A stretch of DNA of 64,000 nt from Cololabis saira. Its lineage: Eukaryota; Chordata; Actinopteri; Beloniformes; Belonidae. Position 1 is the stretch's first letter, and each line of letters starts with the position of its first letter. The DNA is taken from positions 8,023,369 to 8,087,368 of the forward strand of contig NC_084597.1 in the NCBI RefSeq assembly GCF_033807715.1, read 5' to 3'. Shown here in pieces: positions 21,508 to 35,989 of this stretch. Below the pieces are notes generated by a model that made no database searches, was not told the DNA's origin, and saw nothing but the letters and a program-made list of their open reading frames with translations. A program made the position numbers and the translations under genes.

Positions 21508-21667
21508 CGTGTGTGTGTGTGTGTTTTGTTTGTTTGTTTGTTTGTTTGTTTGTTTGTTTGTTTGTTTGTGTGTGTGTGTGTGTGTGTGTATTTGTGTGTG
21601 TGTTTGTGTGTGTTTTGTGTGTGTTTGTGTGTTATGTGTGTGTTTGTGTGTGTTTTGTGTGTGTTTG
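21508..21667. repeat. (TG)n/(TTTG)n tract opening the array
   Basis: TG dinucleotides with an eight-unit TTTG run (21527-21566). It is joined directly to a truncated inner hAT at about 21668. Confidence 0.95.
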
Positions 21668-22264
21668 GGGGTTTTTTCGGGTCGGATCGGGTGTCTATAT
21701 GCGCAATTTTAACTCTCCAATTAGCAAAATATTGGATACCTTCCCCTGCCTCATCATCATCTGGGCTTGCCTCGACGCGGGGCCCCACGGCTGCTTGAGA
21801 CCCAGTCAGATCGGTGATTTTTGTAACAAATTTATCAAACGTGCCTTTCAGAGAGGCATTAAACTCTTCCATTTTCTTTTGTTTTTTTCTTTTTTCATCC
21901 CCTGATGGAAATTTCCTGAATCTGTCTCGTTGTTCCAACTTCACCGTCTGGATCAGAGCAGCTTGTGTCTGCGCTTGGTCTGATCAGTTGTATTGAACAA
22001 CAGACACGCGCATCATTGCACATATATTTATTGATATGCACAGACTAGTACACATTTAGGTCTGTAATGGAACGTGACTATAAGGGAAAAAACGAAAAAA
22101 AAAAAATGAAAAAAAAAAAAATTGGGGGGGGGGGGGGGAGAAAAAAAACGGCCCATAGCGCGAGGCCCCGTGCGGTCGCACGGTTCACACATCCCTTGCG
22201 GCGGCCCTGTGCGTATGTATGCGTATATATATATGTATGTATACTAAATATAGTAATAATGCAC

Positions 22265-22341
<77 letters not shown>

Positions 22342-22489
22342 ATAGGTTTTTACCGGCCTGTTATTAACCATTAATATGTGTGCAGACAAAAAAATTTTTT
22401 TTTTTTTTTTGTCCCTCGGTCTGGGGCCCCCCCCTGTCAATCGGGCCCTAGGCACATGCCTAGTTTGCCTTTGCGTTAATCCGGCTCTG
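21668..22489. mobile_element. Array unit 1 (truncated at left)
   Basis: The inner hAT lacks its CAGAGCCG end; its right end CGGCCCTG is at 22209. The outer hAT keeps only its right end (TTAATCCGGCTCTG, 22476-22489), followed by CCCGCCCA. A minus-strand ORF remnant of the inner element is at about 21690-21944. A (TA)n tract lies at 22270-22338. Confidence 0.85.
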
Positions 22490-22593
22490 CCCGCCCACCA
22501 CAGGTGAGCAGGATTGGTCTGACGGCCTGCTCCCACTCTGCCATCACAGAGCCTGCTAGCAAGTCTACAGTGAGTTATAGGGGGCAGGGCCGT

Positions 22594-22636
<43 letters not shown>

Positions 22637-22843
22637 GTGTGTGTTATGTGTGTGTTTTGTGTGTGTTTGTGTTATGTGTGTGTTTTGTGTGTGTTTGTGT
22701 GTTATGTGTGTGTTTGTGTGTGTTTTGTGGAAAATTTAAACTTAATTCATGGTACGGGCAGGTGGCAGAGGTCCTGCTGCATGAGAGGATAGAGAGAGAG
22801 CTGTGGAGAAGGAGCTCCCTTTATTCTCCACAGGCCCCGCCCA

Positions 22844-23996
22844 CAGAGCCGGATTAAATAAATGGACTACACTAGGCAGACTGTGATTTTTGGGCCCCCC
22901 TCCATCGATGTTATTTATGAAATCTTAAAACTTACCAAAGTTACTAATAAAACTTAATTCACATTTTACATAGCATAGTCATAGTCAAGTTGGTTCTTTG
23001 TATTCCAAAATAAGTCATGTGTTGTATATTAAACAGTCTATAAGACTATTTTTAGATTTTTATTAAATACGTTATTACAACGCTCTATTAAATGCTATTA
23101 AATTATCCTTATCTTATCGATTGTGAGCATTTTGCAGAAAATCTTAATTAAATGTGTTGATTAAATTGAATAGTTAAATAAGAAGTCAAATCTACAAAGA
23201 CCAATAAAATTTGCAGTAAGACAAAGTGTGCTGTAGTATGTATGTCTGTATGTGTATATGTATCTATGTGTATGCGTATGCAGAGCCGTTTGGGAGATTT
23301 GCGAGGCCCGGTGTGAAATGGCTAGGGGGGCCCCTTGTGCGTGAGCGTAGCAAGCACGCGCAAAATTTTGGGGTTTTTTCGGGTCGGATCGGGTGTCTAT
23401 ATGCGCAATTTTAACTCTCCAATTAGCAAAATACTGGATACCTTCCCCTGCCTATTCATCATCTGGGCTTGCCTCGACGCGGGGCCCCACGGCTGCTTGA
23501 GACCCGGTCGGATCGGTGATTTTTGTAACAAATTTATCAAACGTGCCTTTCAGAGAGGCATTAAACTCTTCCATTTTCTTTCGTTTTTTTCTTTTTTCAT
23601 CCCCTGATGGAAATTTCCTGAATCTGTCTTGTTGTTCCAACTCCACCGTCTGGATCAGAGCAGCTTGTGTCTGCGCTTGGTCTGACGCAGTTGTATTGAA
23701 CAACAGACATGCACATCATTGCACATATATTTATTGATATGCACAGACTAGTACACATTTAGGTCTGTAATGGAACGTGACTGTTGATATTTATAAGGGA
23801 AAAAAGAAAAAAAAAAACGAAAAAAAAAAAAAAATTGGGGAAAAAAAAAAAAAAACGGCCCATAGCGCGAGGCCCCTTGGGGCGCGAGGCCCCGTGCGGT
23901 CGCACGGTTCGCACATCCCTTGCGGCGGCCCTGTGCGTATGTATGCGTATATATATATGTATGTATACTAAATATAGTAATAATGCACATATATAT

Positions 23997-24085
<89 letters not shown>

Positions 24086-24246
24086 TTAGGTTTTTACCGG
24101 CCTGTTATTAACCATTAATATGTGTGCAGACAAAAAAAAATAAAATAATAATATTTTTTTTTTTTTTTTGTCCCCCTGTCTGGGCCCCCCCTGTCAATCG
24201 GGCCCTAGGCACATGCCTAGTTTGCCTTTGCGTTAATCCGGCTCTG
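22844..24246. mobile_element. Array unit 2: outer hAT with nested inner hAT
   Basis: The outer element runs CAGAGCCGGATTAA to TTAATCCGGCTCTG with CCCGCCCA on both sides (22836-22843, 24247-24254). The inner element is 23281-23933 (CAGAGCCGTT to GCGGCCCTG) with TGCGTATG on both sides (23273-23280, 23934-23941). The inner minus-strand ORF (23703-23452) encodes the basic peptide discussed at 31817-32329. Confidence 0.92.
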
Positions 24247-24350
24247 CCCGCCCACCACAGGTGAGCAGGATTGGTCTGACGGCCTGCTCCCACTCTGCCA
24301 TCACAGAGGCTGCTAGCAAGTCTACAGTGAGTTATAGGGGGCAGGGCCGT

Positions 24351-24413
<63 letters not shown>

Positions 24414-24657
24414 TGTGTTTGTGTGTTATGTGTGTGTTTGTGTGTTATGTGTGTGTTTGTGTGTGTTTTGTGTGTGTTTGTGTGTTATGTGTGTGTTTGT
24501 GTGTGTGTTTTGTGTGTGTTTGTGTGTGTTTTGTGTGTTTGTGGAAAATTTAAACTTAATTCATGGTAAGGGCAGGTGGCAGAGGTCCTGCTGCATGAGA
24601 GGATAGAGAGAGAGCTGTGGAGAAGAAGCTCCCTTTATTCTCCACAGGCCCCGCCCA

Positions 24658-25600
24658 CAGAGCCGGATTAAATAAATGGACTACACTAGGCAGACTGTGA
24701 TTTTTGGGCCCCCCTCCATCGATGTTATTTATGAAATCTTAAACTTACCAAAGTTACTAATAAAACTTAATTCACATTTTACATAGCATAGTCATAGTCT
24801 AGTTGGTTCTTTGTATTCCAAAATAAGTCATGTGTTGTATATTAAACAGTCTATCAGACTATTTTTAGATTTTTATTAAATACGTTATTACAACGCTCTA
24901 TTAAATTATCCTTATCTTATCGATTGTGAGCATTTTGCAGAAAATCTTAATTAAATGTGTTGATTAAATTGAATAGCGAAAATGTTGGGTTTTTTTCGGG
25001 TCGGATCAGGTGTCTATATGCGCAATTTTAACTCTCCAATTAGCAAAATACTGGATACCTTCCCCTGCCTCATCATCATCTGGCTTGCCTAGACGCGGGG
25101 CCCCACGGCAGCTTGAGACCCGGTCGGATCGGTGATTTTTGTAACAAATTTATCAAACGTGCCTTTCAGAGAGGCATTAAACTCTTCCATTTTCTTTCGT
25201 TTTTTTCTTTTTTCATCCCCTGATGGAAATTTCCTGAATCTGTCTCGTTCTCTCGACATTGTGTGACAGTTTGTTCCAACTCCACCGTCTGGATCAGAGC
25301 AGCTTGTGTCTGCGCTTGGTCTGACGCAGTTGTATTGAACAACAGACATGCGCATCATTGCACATATATTTATTGATATGCACAGACTAGTACACATTTA
25401 GGTCTGTAATGGAACGTGACTGTTGATATTTATAAGGGAAAAAAGAAAAAAAAAAAAGAAAAAAAAAAAAAAATTGGGGGGAAAAAAAAAAACGGCCCAT
25501 AGCGCGAGGCCCCTTGGGGCGCGAGGCCCCTTGGGGCGCCAGGCCCCGTGCGGTCGCACGGTTCGCACATCCCTTGCGGCGGCCCTGTGCGTATGTATGC

Positions 25601-25677
<77 letters not shown>

Positions 25678-25896
25678 TTAGGTTTTTACCGGCCTGTTAT
25701 TAACCATTAATATGTGTGCAGACAAAAAAAAAAATTGGGGAAAAAAAAAAAAAAACGGCCCATAGCGCGAGGCCCCTTGGGGCGCGAGGCCCCGTGCGGT
25801 CGCACGGTTCGCACATCCCTTGCGGCGGCCCTGTGCGTATGTATGCGTATATATATATGTATGTATACTAAATATAGTAATAATGCACATATATAT

Positions 25897-25993
<97 letters not shown>

Positions 25994-26154
25994 TTAGGTT
26001 TTTACCGGCCTGTTATTAACCATTAATATGTGTGCAGACAAAAAAAAATAAAATAATAATATTTTTTTTTTTTTTTTGTCCCCCTGTCTGGGCCCCCCCT
26101 GTCAATCGGGCCCTAGGCACATGCCTAGTTTGCCTTTGCGTTAATCCGGCTCTG
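24658..26154. mobile_element. Array unit 3: outer hAT, inner hAT truncated, extra internal duplication
   Basis: Outer TIRs and CCCGCCCA flanks are intact. The inner hAT lacks its left terminus (joined at about 24985) and ends at 25587. The stretch 'ggcccatagcgcgaggcccc' to the end of (TA)n is present twice (25493-25674 and 25756-25990), a local tandem duplication specific to this unit. The unit and its flanks are almost identical to the next one (shift about 1.9 kb). Confidence 0.9.
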
Positions 26155-26258
26155 CCCGCCCACCACAGGTGAGCAGGATTGGTCTGACGGCCTGCTCCCA
26201 CTCTGCCATCACAGAGGCTGCTAGCAAGTCTACAGTGAGTTATAGGGGGCAGGGCCGT

Positions 26259-26317
<59 letters not shown>

Positions 26318-26561
26318 TGTGTTTGTGTGTTATGTGTGTGTTTGTGTGTTATGTGTGTGTTTGTGTGTGTTTTGTGTGTGTTTGTGTGTTATGTGTGTGT
26401 TTGTGTGTGTGTTTTGTGTGTGTTTGTGTGTGTTTTGTGTGTTTGTGGAAAATTTAAACTTAATTCATGGTAAGGGCAGGTGGCAGAGGTCCTGCTGCAT
26501 GAGAGGATAGAGAGAGAGCTGTGGAGAAGAAGCTCCCTTTATTCTCCACAGGCCCCGCCCA

Positions 26562-27502
26562 CAGAGCCGGATTAAATAAATGGACTACACTAGGCAGACT
26601 GTGATTTTTGGGCCCCCCTCCATCGATGTTATTTATGAAATCTTAAACTTACCAAAGTTACTAATAAAACTTAATTCACATTTTACATAGCATAGTCATA
26701 GTCTAGTTGGTTCTTTGTATTCCAAAATAAGTCATGTGTTGTATATTAAACAGTCTATCAGACTATTTTTAGATTTTTATTAAATACGTTATTACAACGC
26801 TCTATTAAATTATCCTTATCTTATCGATTGTGAGCATTTTGCAGAAAATCTTAATTAAATGTGTTGATTAAATTGAATAGCGAAAATGTTGGGTTTTTTT
26901 CGGGTCGGATCAGGTGTCTATATGCGCAATTTTAACTCTCCAATTAGCAAAATACTGGATACCTTCCCCTGCCTCATCATCATCTGGCTTGCCTAGACGC
27001 GGGGCCCCACGGCAGCTTGAGACCCGGTCGGATCGGTGATTTTTGTAACAAATTTATCAAACGTGCCTTTCAGAGAGGCATTAAACTCTTCCATTTTCTT
27101 TCGTTTTTTTCTTTTTTCATCCCCTGATGGAAATTTCCTGAATCTGTCTCGTTCTCTCGACATTGTGTGACAGTTTGTTCCAACTCCACCGTCTGGATCA
27201 GAGCAGCTTGTGTCTGCGCTTGGTCTGACGCAGTTGTATTGAACAACAGACATGCGCATCATTGCACATATATTTATTGATATGCACAGACTAGTACACA
27301 TTTAGGTCTGTAATGGAACGTGACTGTTGATATTTATAAGGGAAAAAAGAAAAAAAAAAAGAAAAAAAAAAAAAATTGGGGGAAAAAAAAAAAACGGCCC
27401 ATAGCGCGAGGCCCCTTGGGGCGCGAGGCCCCTTGGGGCGCCAGGCCCCGTGCGGTCGCACGGTTCGCACATCCCTTGCGGCGGCCCTGTGCGTATGTAT
27501 GC

Positions 27503-27567
<65 letters not shown>

Positions 27568-27727
27568 TTAGGTTTTTACCGGCCTGTTATTAACCATTAA
27601 TATGTGTGCAGACAAAAAAAAAAAAAAAAAATAATAATTTTTTTTTTTTTTTGTCCCTCTGTCTGGGCCCCCCGTCAATTGGGCCCTAGGCACATGCCTA
27701 GTTTGCCTTTGCGTTAATCCGGCTCTG
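26562..27727. mobile_element. Array unit 4: outer hAT, inner hAT truncated
   Basis: Same junctions as unit 3, including the same inner truncation (about 26889), and an identical 102-codon minus ORF (27301-26993 against 25397-25089). It lacks the unit 3 internal duplication. The shared truncation shows units 3 and 4 are sister copies. Confidence 0.9.
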
Positions 27728-27831
27728 CCCGCCCACCACAGGTGAGCAGGATTGGTCTGACGGCCTGCTCCCACTCTGCCATCACAGAGGCTGCTAGCAA
27801 GTCTACAGTGAGTTATAGGGGGCAGGGCCGT

Positions 27832-27866
<35 letters not shown>

Positions 27867-28074
27867 GTGTGTGTTTTGTGTGTGTTTGTGTGTGTTATGT
27901 GTGTGTTTTGTGTGTGTTTGTGTGTTATGTGTGTGTTTGTGTGTGTTTTGTGTGTGTTTGTGGAAAATTTAAACTTAATTCATGGTAAGGGCAGGTGGCA
28001 GAGGTCCTGCTGCATGAGAGGATAGAGAGAGAGCTGTGGAGAAGGAGCTCCCTTTATTCTCCACAGGCCCCGCA

Positions 28075-29191
28075 CAGAGCCGGATTAAATAAATGGACTA
28101 CACTAGGCAGACTGTGATTTTTGGGCCCCCCTCCATCAATGTTATTTATGAAATCTTAAACTTACCAAAGTTACTAATAAAACTTAATTCACATTTTACA
28201 TAGCATAGTCATAGTCAAGTTGGTTCTTTGTATTCCAAAATAAGTCATGTGTTGTATATTAAACAGTCTATCAGACTATTTTTAGATGTTTATTAAATAC
28301 GTTATTACAACGCTCTATTAAATGCTATTAAATTATCCTTATCTTATCGATTGTGAGCATTTTGCAGAAAATCTTAATCAAGTGTGTTGATTAAATTGAA
28401 TAGTTAAATAAGAAGTCAAATCTACAAAGACCAATAAAATTTGCAGTAAGACAAAGTGTGCTGTAGTATGTATGTATGTATGTGTATATGTATGTATGTG
28501 TATGTGTATGAAGAGCCGTTTGGGAGATTTGCGAGGCCCTGTGTGAAATGGCCAGGGGATTTTTCGGTTTTTCGGGTCGGATCGGGTGTCTATATGCGCA
28601 ATTTTAACTCTCCAATTAGCAAAATACTGGATACCTTCCCCTGCCTCATCATCATCTGGGCTTGCCTCGACACGGGGCCCCACGGCTGCTTGAGACCCGG
28701 TCGGATCGGTGATTTTTGTAACAAATTTATCAAACGTGCCTTTCAGAGAGGCATTAAACTCTTCCATTTTCTTTCGTTTTTTTCTTTTTTCATCCCCTGA
28801 TGGAAATTTCCTGGATCTGTCTCGTTGTTCCAACTCCACCGTCTGGATCAGAGCAGCTCGTGTCTGCGCTTGGTCTGATCAGTTGTATTGAACAACAGAC
28901 ACGCGCATCATTGCACATATATTTATTGATATGCACAGACTAGTACACATTTAGGTCTGTAATGGAACGTGACTGTTGATATTTATAAGGGAAAAAAGGA
29001 AAAAAAAACGAAAAAAAATAAAAAATTGTGGGGGGAAAAAAAACCGGCCCATAGCGCGAGGCCCCTTGGGGCGCGAGACCCCTTGGGGCGCGAGGCCCCG
29101 TGCGGTCGCACGGTTCGCACATCCGTTGCGGCGGCCCTGTGCTTATGTATGCGTATATATATATGTATGTATACTAAATATAGTAATAATG

Positions 29192-29279
<88 letters not shown>

Positions 29280-29438
29280 TTAGGTTTTTACCGGCCTGTT
29301 ATCAACCATTAATATGTGTAGACAAAAAAAAAAAAAAAATTTTTTTTTTTTTTTTTTTTTTGTCCCTCTGTCTGGGCCCCCCCTGTCAATCGGGCCCTAA
29401 GCACATGCCTAGTTTGCCTTTGCGTTAATCCGGCTCTG
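28075..29438. mobile_element. Array unit 5
   Basis: The left outer TIR follows a shortened target copy (CCCGCA rather than CCCGCCCA), a 2-bp deletion. The inner element is 28511-29139, with its first base changed (AAGAGCCG). The minus-strand inner ORF extends from 28839. Confidence 0.9.
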
Positions 29439-29835
29439 CCCGCCCACCACAGGTGAGCAGGATTGGTCTGACGGCCTGCTCCCACTCTGCCATCACAGAG
29501 GCTGCTAGCAAGTCTACAGTGAGTTATAGGGGGCAGGGCCGTCAGTGTGTGTGTGTGTGTGTGTGTTTGTTTTTTGTGTGTTTTGTGTGTCTGTTTGTTT
29601 GTGTGTGTGTGTTTTGTGTGTGTTTTGTGTGTGTTTGTGTGTGTTATGTGTGTGTTATGTGTGTGTTTGTGTGTTATGTGTGTGTTTGTGTGTGTTTTGT
29701 GTGTGTTTGTGTGTGTTTGTGGAAAATTTAAACTTAATTCATGGTAAGGGCAGGTGGCAGAGGTCCTGCTGCATGAGAGGATAGAGAGAGAGCTGTGGAG
29801 AAGGAGCTCCCTTTATTCTCCACAGGCCCCGCCCA

Positions 29836-30932
29836 CAGAGCCGGATTAAATAAATGGACTACACTAGGCAGACTGTGATTTTTGGGCCCCCCTCCATCGA
29901 TGTTATTTATGAAATCTTAAACTTACCAAAGTTACTAATAAAACTCAATTCACATTTTACATAGCATAGTCATAGTCAAGTTGGTTCTTTGTATTCCAAA
30001 ATAAGTCATGTGTTGTATATTAAACAGTCTATCAGACTATTTTTAGATTTTTATTAAATACGTTATTACAACGCTCTATTAAATGCTATTAAATTATCCT
30101 TATCTTATCGATTGAGAGCATTTTGCAGAAAATCTTAATTAAATGTGTTGATTAAATTGAATAGTTAAATAAGAAGTCAAATCTACAAAGACCAATAAAA
30201 TTTGCAGTAAGACAAAGTGTGCTGTAGTATGTATGTCTGTATGTGTATATGTATGTATGTGTATGCGTATGCAGAGCCGTTTGGGAGATTTGCGAGGCCC
30301 TGTGTGAAATGGCTAGGGGGGCCCCTCGCAAAATTTTGGGGTTTTTTCGGGTCGGATCGGGTGTCTATATGCGCAATTTTAACTCTCCAATTAGCAAAAT
30401 ACTGGATACCTTCCCCTGCCTCATCATCATCTGGGCTTGCCTCGACGCGGGGCCCCGCGGCTGCTTGAGACCCGGTCGGATCGGTGATTTTTGTAACAAA
30501 TTTATCAAACGTGCCTTTCAGAGAGGCATTAAACTCTTCCATTTTCTTTCGTTTTTTTCTTTTTTCATCCCCTGATGGAAATTTCCTGAATCTGTCTCGT
30601 TGTTCCAACTCCACCGTCTGGATCAGAGCAGTTTGTGTCTGCACTTGGTCTGACGCAGTTGTATTGAACAACAGACACGCGCATCATTGCACATATATTT
30701 ATTGATATGCACAGACTAGTACACATTTAGGTCTGTAATGGAACGTGACTGTTGATATTTATAAGGAAAAAAGGAAAAAAAAACGAAAAAAAAAAAAAAT
30801 TGGGCGGGAAAAAAAAACGGCCCATAGCGCGAGGCCCCGTGCGGTCGCACGGTTCGCACATCCCTTGCGGCGGCCCTGTGCGTATGTATGCGTATATATA
30901 TATATGTATGTATACTAAATATAGTAACAATG

Positions 30933-30986
<54 letters not shown>

Positions 30987-31144
30987 TTAGGTTTTTACCG
31001 GCCTGTTATCAACCATTAATATGTGTGCAGACAAAAAAAAAAAAAATTTTTTTTTTTTTTTTTTTTGTCCCTCTGTCTGGGCCCCCCCCTGTCAATCGGG
31101 CCCTAGCCACATGCCTAGTTTGCCTTTGCGTTAATCCGGCTCTG
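29836..31144. mobile_element. Array unit 6
   Basis: Outer TIRs and CCCGCCCA flanks are intact. The inner element is 30272-30878 with TGCGTATG before it and TGCGTATG after it. The (TA)n tract is short (30938-30982). The minus-strand inner ORF starts at 30671. Confidence 0.92.
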
Positions 31145-31248
31145 CCCGCCCACCACAGGTGAGCAGGATTGGTCTGACGGCCTGCTCCCACTCTGCCATC
31201 ACAGAGGCTGCTAGCAAGTCTACAGTGAGTTATAGGGGGCAGGGCCGT

Positions 31249-31329
<81 letters not shown>

Positions 31330-31477
31330 GTGTGTGTTTGTGTGTGTTTTGTGTGTGTTTGTGGAAAATTTAAACTTAATTCATGGTAAGGGCAGGTGGC
31401 AGAGGTCCTGCTGCATGAGAGGATAGAGAGAGAGCTGTGGAGAAGGAGCTCCCTTTATTCTCCACAGGCCCCGCCCA

Positions 31478-32778
31478 CAGAGCCGGATTAAATAAATGGA
31501 CTACACTAGGCAGACTGTGATTTTTGGGCCCCCCTCCATCGATGTTATTTATGAAATCTTAAACTTACCAAAGTTACTAATAAAACTTAATTCACATTTT
31601 ACATAGCATAGTCATTGGTTCTTTGTATTCCAAAATAAGTCATGTGTTGTATATTAAACAGCCTATCAGACTATTTTTAGATTTTTATTAAATACGTTAT
31701 TACAACGCTCTATTAAATGCTATTAAATTATCCTTATCTTATCGATTGTGAGCATTTTGCAGAAAATCTTAATTAAATGTGTTGATTAAATTGAATAGTT
31801 AAATAAGAAGTAAAATCTACAAAGACCAATAAAATTTGCAGTAAGACAAAGTGTGCTGTAGTATGTATGTCTGTATGTGTATATGTATGTATGTGTATGC
31901 GTATGCAGAGCCGTTTGGGAGATTTGCGAGGCCCTGTGTGAAATGGCTAGGGGGGCCCCTTGCGCGTGAGCGTAGCGAGCACGCGCAAAATTTTGGGTTT
32001 TTTTTCGGGTCGGATCGGGTGTCTATATGCGCAATTTTAACTCTCCAATTAGCAAAATACTGGATACCTTCCCCTGCCTCATCATCATCTGGGCTTGCCT
32101 CGACGCGGGGCCCCACGGCTGCTTGAGACCCGGTCGGATCGGTGATTTTTGTAACAAATTTATCAAACGTGCCTTTCAGAGAGGCATTAAACTCTTCCAT
32201 TTTCTTTAGTTTTTTTCTTTTTTCATCCCCTGATGGAAATTTCCTGAATCTGTCTCGTTGTTCCAACTCCACCGTCTGGATCAGAGCAGCTTGTGTCTGC
32301 GCTTGGTCTGACGCAGTTGTATTGAACAACAGACACGCGCATCATTGCACATATATTTATTGATATGCACAGACTAGTACACATTTAGGTCTGTAATGGA
32401 ACGTGACTGTTGATATTTATAAGGGAAAAAAGGAAAAAAAAACGAAAAAAAAAATAAAAAAATTGGGGGGAAAAAAAAACGGCCCATAGCGCGAGGCCCC
32501 TTGGGGCGCGAGGCCCCGTGCGGTCGCACCGTTCGCACATCCCTTGCGGCGGCCCTGTGCGTATGTATGCGTATATGTATGTATACTAAATATAGTAATA
32601 ATGCACATATATATATATATATATGCCTTAGGTTTTTACCGGCCTGTTATCAACCATTAATATGTGTGCAGACAAAAAAAATAAATACAATTTTTTTTTT
32701 GTCCCTCTGTCTGGGCCCCCCCCTGTCAATCGGGCCCTAGCCACATGCCTAGTTTGCCTTTGCGTTAATCCGGCTCTG
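31478..32778. mobile_element. Array unit 7
   Basis: Outer TIRs intact. The inner element is 31906-32557. The shortest (TA)n tract of the array is at 32606-32624. The minus-strand inner ORF 32329-31817 is among the longest. Confidence 0.92.
31906..32329 (-). pseudogene. Inner hAT ORF: probable remnant of a transposase first exon
   Basis: The best of nine copies of an ORF kept in the inner hAT element. It reads MFNTTASDQAQTQAALIQTV, then the strongly basic FPSGDEKRK...KKMEEFNAS, and ends HIDTRSDPKK before the element terminus. The 'SG-x-EKRK-KK' start followed by an F-x-K-F segment resembles the N-terminal region of fish hAT transposase genes (resemblance from memory, not searched). There is no BED finger, DDE core or dimerisation domain, so it cannot move itself. 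Copies in the other units and at 44855-45120 differ by few residues. It could instead be a chance open frame. Confidence 0.45.
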
Positions 32779-32884
32779 CCCGCCCACCACAGGTGAGCAG
32801 GATTGGTCTGACGGCCTGCTCCCACTCTGCCATCACAGAGGCTGCTAGCAAGTCTACAGTGAGTTATAGGGGGCAGGGCCGTCA

Positions 32885-32915
<31 letters not shown>

Positions 32916-33072
32916 GTGTGTGTTTGTGTGTTATGTGTGTGTTTTGTGTGTGTTTGTGGAAAATTTAAACTTAATTCATGGTAAGGGCAGGTGGCAGAGG
33001 TCCTGCTGCATGAGAGGATAGAGAGAGAGCTGTGGAGAAGGAGCTCCCTTTATTCTCCACAGGCCCCGCCCA

Positions 33073-34508
<1,436 letters not shown>

Positions 34509-34604
34509 CCCGCCCACCACAGGTGAGCAGGATTGGTCTGACGGCCTGATCCCACTCTGCCATCACAGAGGCTGCTAGCATCTACAGTGAGTTATAGGGG
34601 GCAG

Positions 34605-34610
34605 GACCGT

Positions 34611-34677
<67 letters not shown>

Positions 34678-35078
34678 GTTTGTGTGTGTTTTTTGTTTGT
34701 GTGGGTGTCTTTTTTGTGTTTCTGTTGTTGTTTGTGTGTGTTTGTGTGTTTTTTCTGTGTGTTTGTGTTTTTTTTTGTGTCTGTGTTTGTATTTGTGTGT
34801 TTTTTGTGTGTTTTTGTGTTTTTTTGTGTGTTGTGTCTGTGTTTGTTTGTGTGTTTTGTGTTTGTGTGTGTTTTGTGTGTGTGTGTTTGTGTGTGTGTGT
34901 TTTGTGTTTGTGTGTGTTTGTGTGTGTTTTGTGTGTGTGTGTGTTTGTGTGTGTTTTGTATGTGTGTGTTTGTGTGTGTGTGTTTTGTGTTTGTGTGTTT
35001 TGTGTGTGTGTGTTTTGTGTTTGTGTGTGTTTGTGTGTGTGTTTTGTGTTTGTGTGTGTTTGTGTGTGTTTTGTGTGA
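34605..35078. repeat. Expanded TG/TTTG tract closing the array
   Basis: A 470-bp tract of (TG)n mixed with TTTTG words, much longer than the TG tract of any inner unit (about 40-200 bp). The six ORFs of up to 173 codons across both strands are all repeat translations. Confidence 0.95.
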
Positions 35079-35556
35079 CAAAACTATTTTGATAACTTTT
35101 CATGTTTAACGTCTTTTGTGTCTCCTGAGCAAGTTTTACGTGGAACGGACGATCCTGCTAGGAGTTTGTTAAAGTACGACACGTGGAAATGGCATAAATT
35201 GCGCCAAAATTACACGATTAATTCAAAATGGCCGATTACTGTTCGATATCAGAATTTTACATAATATGAATAAGATTTGACCTTTAAGTTAAGTCCCAAA
35301 TACCCCTGATATTTAACTTCAAAATAATTCAAGGACATTTTGATACTGATAGTGAAAAATAAAGAAAAAGTTCAAAGAGAAAAGTAAATCTGAGGAAGGA
35401 GAATGAATGAACAGTAGATCTATCTTGTAAAAATTTACTTGTAACATCATAACTACTAATGTCAACACATTTACATGTAATATAATCCTGACTCGTATCT
35501 ACGACGCTTGTCTCCTCAAATTTCGATAATTAAATTCAGAATAAAGCTTACACACA
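35079..35556. repeat. Dispersed-repeat remnant
   Basis: Contains 'aaattgcgccaaaattacac' and 'aattcaaaatggccgattac', wording typical of an abundant fish dispersed repeat. No termini could be defined and no gene is seen. Confidence 0.45.
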
Positions 35557-35638
35557 CAGTACAGATCAAAAGTTTGGACACACTTCCCCATTTCATTCTC
35601 TGAATGAGAAGGTGTGTCCAAACTTTTGGTCTGTACTG
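35557..35638. mobile_element. 82-bp palindromic Tc1-type mini-element
   Basis: CAGTACAGATCAAAAGTTTG, then a short loop, then CAAACTTTTGGTCTGTACTG, followed by TA. These are two Tc1-like termini with almost nothing between them. A sister copy is at 62558-62635. Confidence 0.85.
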
Positions 35639-35640
35639 TA

Positions 35641-35868
35641 CATAAAAATGAAAAATCTAGAATATGGGATTTGCGTGGCTTTCATGCTGTCGCACAATAA
35701 AACTGAATATGATTGAAAACACAGCAGATGAACAAAAGATTTCAACAAACACACTTTCTTACCTTGCTAGTCACGTCACAGCAGGTCCGGCTCCTGAACT
35801 CACATTTGCAGGTAAGAATCCTGCTGACATTCCTGTTTCTAGGCTAAAACTTGAAATGGGTTAAAAGC
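35641..35868. other. Unassigned stretch with strong splice-donor-like sites
   Basis: The minus strand contains AGCAAG/GTAAGAAAG (about 35768-35754) and the plus strand TTGCAG/GTAAGAATC (about 35811-35819), both close to the donor consensus. No coding frame is recognised. An exon in this patch is possible but unsupported. Confidence 0.25.
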
Positions 35869-35989
35869 TAGGGTTGCCACCCGTCCCTTGAAATACGGAA
35901 TTGTTACGTAATTTGGAATTAAAAGTCGCGTTCCGTATTGAACCAATACGGACATATATTGTGATCTTATTTATTGATGTCATAATATA

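Noticed and set aside
34575..35109. ORFs of 160-173 codons rich in Cys/Val or Thr/His on both strands
   Set aside because: All frames of a TG/TTTG tract stay open by composition. No protein signal.
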